Made by a program: the position numbers and the translations under genes. Positions 1 through 7,585 of a stretch of 64,000 nucleotides of DNA are shown one piece after another. Under the pieces are notes generated by a model. That model worked only from the letters and a program-made list of their open reading frames with translations. It ran no database searches and was not told where the DNA came from. The stretch comes from Leptospiraceae bacterium (GTDB lineage: Bacteria > Spirochaetota > Leptospiria > Leptospirales > Leptospiraceae). How positions within the stretch are numbered: the first letter of the stretch is position 1; every line of letters starts with the position of its first letter. Location: assembly GCA_022402465.1 (NCBI GenBank), contig JAKRSH010000041.1, forward strand, positions 1-64,000, given 5' to 3'.

Positions 1-489
1 CTTGCAAGAAGTGATATCGGAAGAGGTTATTCAAGATTAATGAAATGGACTCGTAGTATGGGTGATCAATACCTACATTACTTAAAAAATCCTAAATATG
101 CTTTAGAGAATAGTGACCTGGCTAGAAGTGATATTGGAAGGACAGTTACTTCCTACTGGAAAGGTCATATCAGAACGATTACTAATATCTTAAATCAATA
201 TTGGCATTACACTCAATATCCTGCATATGCAATTGAGAATAGTGATTTAGCTAAAAGTGATCTCGGTAGAGCTGGAACTCATTTTTGGAAACATGGTTGT
301 GGAGCACTGATCTTTACAATACTATTATCGGTAAGTGGAGTAGGCAAAGCTATTGCGGCATCTTTAACACTGGTACCTGAATGGTTAAAATATACTTACG
401 CTGCTAGTTCTGGAGCTAATGACATAGCTTCATGTGCGTCCTCATCTGGTGGTTACTATGGATATGGTGGAGGATCATTTGGTGGTTAA
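1..489 (+). CDS. RHS-type orphan toxin C-terminal segment (5' end outside window)
   Basis: The frame is open from base 1, so the gene starts before the window. It carries two and a half copies of a roughly 40-residue unit beginning SDLARSDIGR. A short hydrophobic stretch (around TILLSVSGVGKAIAASL) follows, then a Gly/Ser/Tyr-rich tail ending YGYGGGSFGG. Bases 1-314 are identical to 6442-6755, after which the two copies diverge until the Gly-rich tail. No catalytic motif is recognisable. The next ORF overlaps its 3' end, as expected for a toxin tip followed by an immunity gene. The toxin role is inferred only from this layout and the nearby RHS core; a membrane-acting effector is possible but unproven. 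Confidence 0.55.
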   Translation, partial: LARSDIGRGYSRLMKWTRSMGDQYLHYLKNPKYALENSDLARSDIGRTVTSYWKGHIRTITNILNQYWHYTQYPAYAIENSDLAKSDLGRAGTHFWKHGCGALIFTILLSVSGVGKAIAASLTLVPEWLKYTYAASSGANDIASCASSSGGYYGYGGGSFGG

Positions 490-1123
490 ACTTATTTTTA
501 TAATATTTTTAAACTTTATGAATTGCTTGCTTGGTGACGATTCAAAATCACATTGGTACATTACTAATAGTATTCAAAATAACTGCATGCTATCAAGGGT
601 TAAACTAAATAGGGAAACATTGTATTTTATACCTTATAAGATAACTATAGAAGAATTTTATATTATATTTAATAAAGATAAAATGGCTATTGATGAACAG
701 AATTATTTAGATGCTCAAAAAAGAGTATTATACTTTAAAGAAGAATGTTTAAATAATTCAATTTTTTTAATCGAAAATTACAACAAAGATATTGAATCAA
801 AAGGATTTGTTAACTATCTTTTCAAATATAATGAAAATGAAGCTAATTTCGAATTAAATTACTTATTGAATTATTCCTTTTATTACCGTGGATTTCCAAA
901 AGGTCCAATTGTATATTATACAGACTCCCCAAGAAGAGTAAGTAGTATATTTTTTGGTAATCCTCCAGAATTTTATAGTAAAGATGACTTAGAAGAAAGG
1001 TATTTAGAAAGGAAAGTTTTATTTTTTTGTAATGATTCATTTAATGAAAAAAATATACTGAAAATAGAATCAAGAAGCGATCAAAAGAATAAAGAATATT
1101 TTAATATAAATAATAACTGCTAA
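479..1123 (+). CDS. Secreted or lipoprotein-like candidate immunity protein
   Basis: Not assignable to a named family. I chose the TTG start because GGAGG lies just upstream and the same GGAGGATCATTTGGT context begins its paralogue at 6929; an ATG further upstream in frame (434 or 464) is possible. The N terminus is hydrophobic and ends in a cysteine (FMNCLL), suggesting a signal peptide or loose lipobox. The body shares KLNRETLY-IPYK and a C terminus ending NNC with the protein at 6929-7585. The gene overlaps the end of the preceding toxin tip. Pairing and paralogy suggest an exported immunity protein specific for that tip; this is inference. Confidence 0.55.
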   Translation: MVVKLIFIIFLNFMNCLLGDDSKSHWYITNSIQNNCMLSRVKLNRETLYFIPYKITIEEFYIIFNKDKMAIDEQNYLDAQKRVLYFKEECLNNSIFLIENYNKDIESKGFVNYLFKYNENEANFELNYLLNYSFYYRGFPKGPIVYYTDSPRRVSSIFFGNPPEFYSKDDLEERYLERKVLFFCNDSFNEKNILKIESRSDQKNKEYFNINNNC

Positions 1124-1130
1124 TTTTAAA

Positions 1131-1312
1131 TGATAAAGTTAGTGCCTACGCTCGCCTGAGTCTCGCAAAAACTATTTAATTGGATATATTGTCTGGGTGT
1201 TTCCTTATTCAATGCAAGATGAGTTCTATGGTTGTTATAGAACTGAATGAATTCATCTAACTTAGTTTCTAGATGGTATTGATTGTGAGGCTCGCATAAA
1301 TTAATATAGCGA
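1131..1312 (-). pseudogene. Transposase/integrase C-terminal remnant
   Basis: Read on the minus strand, this stretch encodes [18 protein letters not shown] followed by [10 protein letters not shown]. That is the typical C-terminal end of rve-type transposases (IS3/IS481-like). There is no start codon and no catalytic core, so it is a decayed 3' fragment. It lies directly after the candidate immunity gene. Similar short tails occur after the other immunity genes near 5200 and 7590, so this sequence may mark a cassette boundary. Confidence 0.6.
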
Positions 1313-1600
1313 ACAAAAAGTCTGTTATATTAGCTGGAGCCTTAATCAAGGATACATAATCTTAAGAATATATTTCATAAAATGAGAGGTATAAACAGAA
1401 AAAGTCATTATTTTCAATAAATTTCTAATTAGCTGATGATACAAATGCAAGGCTTTCTTGTTGGTATATTTGAAAAGACCGATTATGATTCTAGAACTCT
1501 AAGCTTCTTTCTGATCGGAATAGGTATGATACAAACCATTCAAAACGGGGGTAGCAACTAATTAGGAGTCAGGAGGTTTGTAAATTTTAGATGGAATGGA
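1313..1600. other. Non-coding decayed stretch
   Basis: AT-rich sequence between two transposase remnants. I see no gene, no convincing promoter and no RNA fold in it. It is probably degraded mobile-element or RHS DNA. Confidence 0.4.
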
Positions 1601-1660
1601 CGTTTCCTTGTTCAAAGCAGTATGGGTTCGATGATTGTTATAAAATTAAGTGAATGTCTG
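1601..1660 (-). pseudogene. Second transposase C-terminal remnant
   Basis: The minus strand encodes [16 protein letters not shown] preceded by an in-frame stop. This is a second, independently decayed copy of the rve-type transposase end seen at 1131-1312. Only about 20 codons are recognisable. Confidence 0.5.
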
Positions 1661-1711
1661 TTTTTGCTAGACAATAAATACCAACTAGCATAGAATAGAA
1701 AAGATCACCTA

Positions 1712-1890
1712 GCGAAAGGGACCCCTCACCATTTTACGGTTGCAAGCGGAATACCCGTCAACAACCTAAATGGTGAGGGGCAAGTAGAAGACGGGGTCAA
1801 TAAATTGGAGGAAGATAGAAAGTGATACAATCTAAACCAAACAGCAATTTATTGACCGAAGCTGACAGACAGTTCCAGCATCATTTGGTT
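1712..1890 (+). repeat. 179-bp direct repeat, copy A
   Basis: Matches 5694-5872 at all but two positions by eye. The 5' part contains a perfect 13-bp inverted repeat (CCCCTCACCATTT at 1722-1734 and its complement at 1768-1780). One frame is open through KGTPHHFTVASGIPVNN to a stop at 1823-1825, with no start codon. That peptide is conserved between copies and may be the end of a lost RHS gene. The GTG start of the next ORF overlaps this stop, after a GGAGG motif. Confidence 0.85.
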
Positions 1891-3057
1891 GTATTTTTCC
1901 TTTATCTGTATATTCATAAACAGATTCAAATGGTGCTGGGTTCGCCCTCCCGAATAACAGAAGAATCTTCCGCTAACAGAACCGAAGCGAAGTGCTTTCC
2001 TCCGCAGCGACTTTGGCAGACCCAACTGGCCATCGGGCGCGAGGAAGGGAAGCATGGAGCCTATACAGGACAAGAGGAAGATAGAGAGAGTGGCTTGATC
2101 TTCTATAAAGCTAGATACTATGATGCGAAGATAGGACGGTTCTTGCAGAGTGACAGTATGGCATTTCCAAATCAGATCAATGGTATGAACAGGATGATGT
2201 ACGTAGATGGGAATCCTGTTGGCTATCGTGATCCGAGTGGGAATAATGCTGGAAAAGGATTAATGGAAATGTTTTCTAGTTTAATTTCTCAACCTATAAG
2301 TAATGAGCTATTACTATATGCAACCTTTGCAACTGGAAAGGGTGAAAGGGCAGCGAGAGATCTAGCATTAGTAAGTCTGACTAGTCAATTCTTAGCTGGA
2401 ACCTTTGGTCAGGAATTCTTCTCACAAAACTCAATTACACAACAAAATATTGCAGCAGTCCTCTCAATCTCAAAATTCGGTGCAAGAGTAGGGGATGCTT
2501 TTAAAAGAGTGTTTAGATCTATAGACCATTCATTGAAAAAAATAGCAAGAGCTGGCGATCATGTATCGAAGTTCATTGCAAAATCAGCTACAAATTATAT
2601 GCTAGACGAAGCTAGAAAGTATGATAAAGCATATAAAAGTGCAGCCAAAGGCATAGCTGGAACTGCTAGAAGGATCGCAAAAGGAATGGATGGCGGTGTT
2701 CGTTGGCTTATAAGTGGTGGTAATTTTTCTAGAAATAATGGAAATGATTTGGATTATGCTTTTGGAAGTATTGGAATAAATACTAATGGTTTTTATGATT
2801 CAATTGTTAGAAGTGATTTTGGAACGGGAGTAACAAATCTTTGGAGGTATCTTTCTAAGGAAATAAATTGGACATTGATTTCAACAGGTGTAAGTATAAT
2901 TGGGGTCGGTCTTATTGTTACGCTCTACAATCCCGCTGTTGGTGTTGTAATAATGACTACGGGTGCAGAGTTTATTTCGGAAGGTCTTACAGGAATCACA
3001 CCTCAAGACACGCCTGGTCAAAATTCCCAAGGTCAAGGAATGCAATTTTTCCCTTAA
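1822..3057 (+). CDS. Truncated RHS core with variable C-terminal toxin domain
   Basis: Residues about 80-141 are a clear RHS-associated core end: YTGQ, then GLIFYKARYYDAKIGRFLQS, then NPVGYRDPSG. In RHS proteins this marks the junction to a polymorphic C-terminal toxin. The large YD-repeat shell that should precede it is absent. Residues 1-79 look like scrambled sequence, so this is a truncated or orphan RHS tip and may not be secreted on its own. The C-terminal domain (142-411) has a lysine/arginine-rich helical stretch, a segment NNGNDLDYAFGSIGI shared with the orphan tip at 3778, an RSDFG motif, and a hydrophobic glycine-rich segment at about 351-380. No nuclease or deaminase motif is visible. 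A lipoprotein gene follows 8 bases later. Confidence 0.7.
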   Translation: MIQSKPNSNLLTEADRQFQHHLVVFFLYLYIHKQIQMVLGSPSRITEESSANRTEAKCFPPQRLWQTQLAIGREEGKHGAYTGQEEDRESGLIFYKARYYDAKIGRFLQSDSMAFPNQINGMNRMMYVDGNPVGYRDPSGNNAGKGLMEMFSSLISQPISNELLLYATFATGKGERAARDLALVSLTSQFLAGTFGQEFFSQNSITQQNIAAVLSISKFGARVGDAFKRVFRSIDHSLKKIARAGDHVSKFIAKSATNYMLDEARKYDKAYKSAAKGIAGTARRIAKGMDGGVRWLISGGNFSRNNGNDLDYAFGSIGINTNGFYDSIVRSDFGTGVTNLWRYLSKEINWTLISTGVSIIGVGLIVTLYNPAVGVVIMTTGAEFISEGLTGITPQDTPGQNSQGQGMQFFP

Positions 3058-3065
3058 CTAGACAT

Positions 3066-3722
3066 ATGAATATTCAGAACTCTAAACAAACCTTGAATGT
3101 ATTATACTCCGTTATATTTATTTTAAGCGTAAGTTGTCTTTATCCAATGGATACCTACAATAGTAACCGTAAAGTAACTGAGGTAGAATATTCAATTGAT
3201 GAAGCATTAGTTTCACAAAGTTGTCTGGATAACAATAATAATGAAGTTCTTTCATATTTCAGGAAAAACCCCCTTATTAAAGAATTAGAATATCAATTAG
3301 AGGCTAAAAAATTTACTAAGATAAATAATAATTCAAAGAATAAAATTGAAAATTATAAGTTTAGAATAAATTGGAAAAATTGTGAGTTTTCCGGTTCTGA
3401 AAAATCAATAGAAGAAATGGATGAATTCATAGAAAGTCAAAGATTGCAATTTTTTTCAATAATGACACTTGGAATCTTTCCTGTATTCATTAGAACCAGG
3501 ACTCATATTTATATTGAAGCAGAAGTTAATGATTATATATGTAAATCAACACAACCAGTTAAAATTGGAAATATAAGCCACCTATTTTATCTACCTTTAG
3601 TATTTTACAGCCTTAGGGAAGATACCAATAGAAATATTATTAGATCAGCTATCTCAAGAGGGATAGACGACATTTTGTCTCACATTGAAAATCATAATTG
3701 TGTTTTTTCTCGTAAAAACTAA
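3066..3722 (+). CDS. Lipoprotein, candidate immunity protein for the RHS tip
   Basis: Start ATG chosen because it opens directly onto a signal peptide with lipobox LSVSC near residue 27; a longer frame exists upstream inside the RHS gene. About 218 residues, family not recognised. The mature part is charged, with a central hydrophobic patch (around FFSIMTLGIFPVFI) and several cysteines. It follows the RHS toxin tip directly. An exported immunity protein would imply that the toxin acts in the periplasm or envelope. The function is inferred from position only. Confidence 0.6.
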   Translation: MNIQNSKQTLNVLYSVIFILSVSCLYPMDTYNSNRKVTEVEYSIDEALVSQSCLDNNNNEVLSYFRKNPLIKELEYQLEAKKFTKINNNSKNKIENYKFRINWKNCEFSGSEKSIEEMDEFIESQRLQFFSIMTLGIFPVFIRTRTHIYIEAEVNDYICKSTQPVKIGNISHLFYLPLVFYSLREDTNRNIIRSAISRGIDDILSHIENHNCVFSRKN

Positions 3723-3777
3723 TCCTTTGAACCAATCCTCTGTAACATTAGCTGAATATTTGTTTTGAATGGTTTGA

Positions 3778-4113
3778 ATGATTGGCTTAGTCTTACAAAA
3801 AACAGATTTTTGGGATAAAGCTGGTAAATGGCTGTTAGGTTGTGGCAAAATTTCTAGAAATAATGGAAATGATTTAGATTTTGCATTAGGAAGTATTGGA
3901 ATTGATACTAATGAATTTTTTGCAAAAAATGAAATAGATCTTAAAAATCTTTGGGATATAAGTGGAATAATTCCCGGAGGAATACCGTCAAAATTAGCTA
4001 TCAAATTTGGATTTCCTACACTTGCAAATTGGTTTAATATAGGTATTCCCATTTATACATATATTTCTTTATGCTCTAAAAATACGGAAAGTGTTCAATG
4101 CTTCAGCCAATAA
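3778..4113 (+). CDS. Orphan RHS toxin-tip fragment
   Basis: A short protein of 111 residues. Residues about 20-48 (ISRNNGNDLDFALGSIGI...) match the distal part of the RHS toxin at 1822-3057. The C-terminal half differs and ends in a hydrophobic segment (LANWFNIGIPIYTYISL). It lacks an RHS core, so it looks like a displaced alternative tip that could replace the expressed one by recombination within the shared segment. It overlaps the next gene by 16 bases. Confidence 0.5.
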   Translation: MIGLVLQKTDFWDKAGKWLLGCGKISRNNGNDLDFALGSIGIDTNEFFAKNEIDLKNLWDISGIIPGGIPSKLAIKFGFPTLANWFNIGIPIYTYISLCSKNTESVQCFSQ

Positions 4114-4415
4114 TAATTATAGGTATAATTGGCTTATTAAATTCTTGTATATTACTTGGAACAGTAACAAAGGATGATTACTTCCTGAGTAAATTTTACT
4201 ACACTAACGAAACAAAAGAAAGGTATAAGCTCAATAAATATGAAACTAAGGTTTGTAGGTCGAAATCAACTAAGAATAGACAACTAATGGAAGAATTAAA
4301 GAATAGACTTCATGATGATAAAATGAATCAGAAATTTTATAATGTAAGAATAACTTATTTATATAATGTAGATAGCATGAACAATTGTTTATTGTTTTTC
4401 GGTGAATATGAATGA
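4098..4415 (+). CDS. Small lipoprotein, candidate immunity protein
   Basis: 105 residues with an N-terminal hydrophobic segment and lipobox LLNSC. It overlaps the orphan toxin tip upstream and the next gene downstream (ATGA), so the three are likely translationally coupled. No known family. Its position matches that of the other candidate immunity lipoproteins in this locus. Confidence 0.55.
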   Translation: MLQPIIIIGIIGLLNSCILLGTVTKDDYFLSKFYYTNETKERYKLNKYETKVCRSKSTKNRQLMEELKNRLHDDKMNQKFYNVRITYLYNVDSMNNCLLFFGEYE

Positions 4416-4720
4416 ATAAAATAATAATATTTATTTTAATTCTCCCGAACATTTTTTTATATTCTGAAAATAAAAGAGAAAGAATTTCACTTAATAATTT
4501 AGAATTTACAGAGCATAGATGTGACCTTAAACCTTATATTAAATGTAACTATTCGTTTGTAAATAATGAAATTACAATAGAGGAAGCAGTAAAAGGGATT
4601 GTATTTTATAAAAAAATTTATATAGATAATTTTCAATTTTATCAAGAAGAATACATCGGCATTCCATATGGGTATTATAAAAATTGCGTTAGAGTTTTTT
4701 ATTGTGAAATTCATGATTGA
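4412..4720 (+). CDS. Small exported protein of unknown function
   Basis: 102 residues. It starts inside the stop of the preceding gene (ATGA overlap). The N terminus (MNKIIIFILILPNIFLYSEN) is a signal peptide without a lipobox cysteine. The mature part has four cysteines and the segment EITIEEAVKGIVFYK, which resembles the YKITIEEF region of the candidate immunity protein at 479-1123. It is probably a member of the same exported immunity-like group. Confidence 0.5.
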   Translation: MNKIIIFILILPNIFLYSENKRERISLNNLEFTEHRCDLKPYIKCNYSFVNNEITIEEAVKGIVFYKKIYIDNFQFYQEEYIGIPYGYYKNCVRVFYCEIHD

Positions 4721-5183
4721 AGTTATAAATTTAATAAGATTCTTGAATATCTTAAAATTATTTTGTAAAACAATTTCACTTTTTAGTATTGTATTCTTCC
4801 TCTCCTGTAAAAATAACCAAGAAATCGATTTAGGAAATACAGTTGATTTTACGACAGCAAACAGAGAAATGCGAGTATTGATTACTCCCTTTCTTAGACC
4901 AAATGAAATCGATTTATTCTTTGTAGGTATTGTAGACTTAATTCCAAATCCTGATAGTGAAAAATGCAATAGGAAGTACCACTTTAAAAGATCCGAGTTT
5001 GATAGATGTAAGTTGTTAGTTTTATCCATTCTACTCGTTACAAAGGATATGAAGCCTATAGCAGGATTGCTTGCAGTAGATACTTTTGATCGCTTTTGTC
5101 GATTGCATAAAGTTTATTTTATGGATAATTCTTCTCTAGAAGGAGAATTGAATTTATGTAGTGTTTTTAATTTTAAACTTTAG
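4713..5183 (+). CDS. Lipoprotein of unknown function
   Basis: The ATG chosen overlaps the preceding stop by 8 bases; a longer in-frame start at 4668 lies inside the previous gene. A long hydrophobic leader ends in VFFLSC, a good lipobox. The mature domain of about 120 residues has several cysteines and matches no family I know. It is the last gene of the 3778-5183 coupled set. Confidence 0.55.
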   Translation: MIEVINLIRFLNILKLFCKTISLFSIVFFLSCKNNQEIDLGNTVDFTTANREMRVLITPFLRPNEIDLFFVGIVDLIPNPDSEKCNRKYHFKRSEFDRCKLLVLSILLVTKDMKPIAGLLAVDTFDRFCRLHKVYFMDNSSLEGELNLCSVFNFKL

Positions 5184-5199
5184 AATGCATTTTATATGA

Positions 5200-5240
5200 A
5201 CGAAATCTCGCCCAGCGTCTCTGAGTTGTTTAATTTTCTA
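5200..5240 (-). pseudogene. Possible transposase tail remnant
   Basis: On the minus strand this reads KLNNSETLGEIS, which aligns loosely with the tail [11 protein letters not shown] of the remnant at 1131-1312. The match is short and uncertain. It is notable because it again sits just after an immunity-like gene. Confidence 0.3.
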
Positions 5241-5317
5241 TACCTTTAAAAACAATAAAAAATATTAAAAATATTAAAAAATTCCAACCTATATAAAAAC
5301 TAATTGCCATTATCTTT

Positions 5318-5623
5318 ATGAAACACTATTCTTGCTTAGTTATGCTTGCATCTCTTGGAAAACAATACAACACGCTGATAATGGAAATCTCTAAACTCCA
5401 TGATACTGCTCAGAGCCAAGGAACAAAGAACTGGAATAATGCTTTGATAACCTCGAATTGGAAGATAGGTGAACAGATCGTTAAAGTAGAGCAAGGCAAC
5501 AATAACCGAGCAAGCTATGGTGACCAAATCCTTAAACAACTGTCTAAGGATTTAAACAGAAGATACAGAAAAGGATTCAAAATTTTTCTGATGAATTTGG
5601 CACACAGTGTGCAAAATTACTAG
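5318..5623 (+). pseudogene. Truncated DUF1016/YhcG-type nuclease, N-terminal part only
   Basis: The segment NNALITSNWKIGEQIVKVEQ, followed by SYGDQILKQLSKDL and RKGF, is the start of the DUF1016 N-terminal domain. That domain normally leads into a PDDEXK nuclease of about 350 residues. Here the frame breaks after RKGF and ends within 20 residues, and the catalytic domain is missing. A better start than the first ATG may be the internal ATG (MEISKLHD). It is a relic in the RHS junkyard and not expected to be functional. Confidence 0.6.
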
Positions 5624-5693
5624 ATTCAAAACAAATAATTAATAATAGTTAGGTGATTAAAGTGTGAAATTATCAGTGTTAAAGCTCATCACC
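5624..5693. other. Short spacer without gene
   Basis: AT-rich spacer between the broken nuclease gene and repeat copy B. Nothing recognisable. Confidence 0.3.
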
Positions 5694-5872
5694 GCGAAAG
5701 GGACCCCTCACCATTTTACGGTTGCAAGCGGAATACCCGTCAACAACCTAAATGGTGAGGAGCAAGTAGAAGACGGGGTCAATAAATTGGAGGAAGATAG
5801 GAAGTGATACAATCTAAACCAAACAGCAATTTATTGACCGAAGCTGACAGACAGTTCCAGCATCATTTGGTT
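5694..5872 (+). repeat. 179-bp direct repeat, copy B
   Basis: Second copy of 1712-1890, with two visible substitutions. The inverted repeat arms lie at 5704-5716 and 5750-5762, the right arm with one mismatch. A shorter shared block follows (5902-5921, matching 1920-1939). The frame that begins the RHS fragment in copy A ends here after about 28 codons. This copy leads instead into a structured non-coding element and then another toxin tip. Confidence 0.85.
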
Positions 5873-5973
5873 AGCTTAGTAATCTATCTCTAAATTTACA
5901 GACAGATTCAAATGGTGCTGGATGCAAGCACAACCAAAGAAGAATCACTGGCATACAACCATCAAGGAGGACG

Positions 5974-6059
5974 GATTGTCCTTCACACAGCTTGCGACAA
6001 GGAAGTCGCAACTTTCGCTTTTGGGCAGGAGGCCCAATGGCGAAATGGGAAGGACAATC
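5974..6059. other. Nested inverted-repeat element
   Basis: Outer arms GATTGTCCTTC (5974-5984) and GAAGGACAATC (6049-6059) are perfect complements. They enclose two further hairpins: TTGCGAC/GTCGCAA (5992-5998, 6005-6011) and TTTCGC with TTGGGC against GCCCAA with GCGAAA (6013-6045). The GC content is higher than the surroundings. It could be a structured RNA, a miniature mobile element or a recombination site. The frames across it look like chance ORFs. Confidence 0.6.
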
Positions 6060-6174
6060 GCCCGCACTCCATGTCGTTTTGGCTCGAAAGGGCAAATCCT
6101 CGTTTGGTGGGTAGAAATCAACTAACTTAAAAATATATTTACAATTTTTAATACATTGCATATTTTGATTAATT

Positions 6175-6939
6175 GTGGATGAATTACAGAATTACAAGCG
6201 TCTGCACCTGTATGTGGAATGGAATCAACTGACAATGATCTATGCGGCTTCTGCTTATGGCGTAGGAAGAGCAAAAGATAAAAACCAAGGAGATTTCTGG
6301 AAGCATAATGATATAAGTAGGGGAATTACTTCTGCATGGAGTAGTTATCTTAGGTCTGATTTTGGTCGTGCATATAAAAGCTTAGGAAGGCAATTATCCG
6401 ACTACATAAAATATCCAATAAGATCACTTGAAAGTAGTGATCTTGCAAGAAGTGATATCGGAAGAGGTTATTCAAGATTAATGAAATGGACTCGTAGTAT
6501 GGGTGATCAATACCTACATTACTTAAAAAATCCTAAATATGCTTTAGAGAATAGTGACCTGGCTAGAAGTGATATTGGAAGGACAGTTACTTCCTACTGG
6601 AAAGGTCATATCAGAACGATTACTAATATCTTAAATCAATATTGGCATTACACTCAATATCCTGCATATGCAATTGAGAATAGTGATTTAGCTAAAAGTG
6701 ATCTCGGTAGAGCTGGAACTCATTTTTGGAAACATGGTTGTGGAGCACTGATCTTCGATTTAATCTTACTTTTAACGCCTGGTGGAGCGAAAATTCAAGC
6801 AATACTTAAAGGAAGACATATATTAATTCAAATAGGTGCTAAAGCATATTCATATGGTTCTGGTGCCAATTATATAGCTTCTTGTTATTCTTCGTCTGGA
6901 GGCTATTATGGCTATGGAGGAGGATCATTTGGTAACTAA
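6175..6939 (+). CDS. Orphan toxin-tip protein with SDLARSDIGR repeats
   Basis: GTG is the first possible start after an in-frame TGA. 254 residues without an RHS core. It has four degenerate repeats of about 40-45 residues, each marked by an (R/K)SD(F/I/L)GR motif. A hydrophobic variable region (about residues 193-225) and a Gly/Ser/Tyr-rich tail ending YGYGGGSFGN follow. Bases 6442-6755 equal the first 314 bases of the window; after that the variable region differs while the tail is related. The next gene starts inside its end. It is probably a displaced C-terminal effector module; its activity is unknown. Confidence 0.55.
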   Translation: MDELQNYKRLHLYVEWNQLTMIYAASAYGVGRAKDKNQGDFWKHNDISRGITSAWSSYLRSDFGRAYKSLGRQLSDYIKYPIRSLESSDLARSDIGRGYSRLMKWTRSMGDQYLHYLKNPKYALENSDLARSDIGRTVTSYWKGHIRTITNILNQYWHYTQYPAYAIENSDLAKSDLGRAGTHFWKHGCGALIFDLILLLTPGGAKIQAILKGRHILIQIGAKAYSYGSGANYIASCYSSSGGYYGYGGGSFGN

Positions 6940-7585
6940 ATTAATATTATTTACTTATTCTTTAATAATATTTAAATGCTTGCTTGGACCTATGTCAGCG
7001 TTACAAGATTCATGGGATATTTCGAGGGGAATTAATAATAAGTGTATGCTACCAAGAATAAAACTGAATAGGGAAACTTTATATGTAATTCCGTATAAGC
7101 TTACGTACAATGAATTTGCTGATATATATCAGGATTCTCTTGTAATGGATGATTTTAACTCTAAAGAGATCCATAATAATTCTCCACCAAATTCAGAATC
7201 AAATTGTAATAATTTCTCTTATTTCCTCATTGAACAATATGAACCTGATGGAAAATTTGAATCTTTAGAAAATTATAATATTAAATTTAATAATCAAGAA
7301 TTAATTTATAAAAAATACTTTGGATTAAATTTTTATTATTATAAAGGTTTAGATATTTTTACAGAACCGATTGTTTATTATTCAACTAGTCCAAAACGAG
7401 TTGAAAATATATATTTTCGAGAATTACCTTCCGATATAGATGCAACTCGTTTAGAAAAAAGAAATCTTCAAAAAGGATTATTTATTTTTTGTGAAGGAGA
7501 AAATAAAATAAATAAAATTTTAAAAATAGAATCAAAAAATTATAAATTAAACAATGAAGAATTCCGTATCCCAAATAATTGTTGA
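6929..7585 (+). CDS. Exported candidate immunity protein, paralogue of 479-1123
   Basis: The TTG start follows GGAGGAGGATCAT, the same context as the paralogue; an ATG at 6908 is the alternative. The leader LVTKLILFTYSLIIFKCLLG is hydrophobic with a cysteine. The body shares KCMLPRIKLNRETLYVIPYK, then IVYY-TSP-RV, then ILKIES and a terminal NNC with the first copy; the middle differs. Divergence in step with the variable part of the upstream toxin fits a cognate immunity pair. Confidence 0.55.
   Translation: MVTKLILFTYSLIIFKCLLGPMSALQDSWDISRGINNKCMLPRIKLNRETLYVIPYKLTYNEFADIYQDSLVMDDFNSKEIHNNSPPNSESNCNNFSYFLIEQYEPDGKFESLENYNIKFNNQELIYKKYFGLNFYYYKGLDIFTEPIVYYSTSPKRVENIYFRELPSDIDATRLEKRNLQKGLFIFCEGENKINKILKIESKNYKLNNEEFRIPNNC

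Noticed and set aside
1722-1780. Integron attC-like site in the 179-bp repeat
   Set aside because: The arms form a good hairpin and include GGTTG/CAACAACC pieces, but the conserved outer core sites and extrahelical bases of attC are not recognisable and no integrase gene is present.
4499-5029. Long minus-strand frame opposite the small exported proteins
   Set aside because: It runs antisense to genes with signal peptides and coupled starts and has no recognisable domain.
5912-6130. Small proteins encoded in two frames across the nested hairpins
   Set aside because: Two overlapping frames are open over the same GC-rich inverted repeats, neither has a ribosome site or a known domain, and the structure explains the sequence better.
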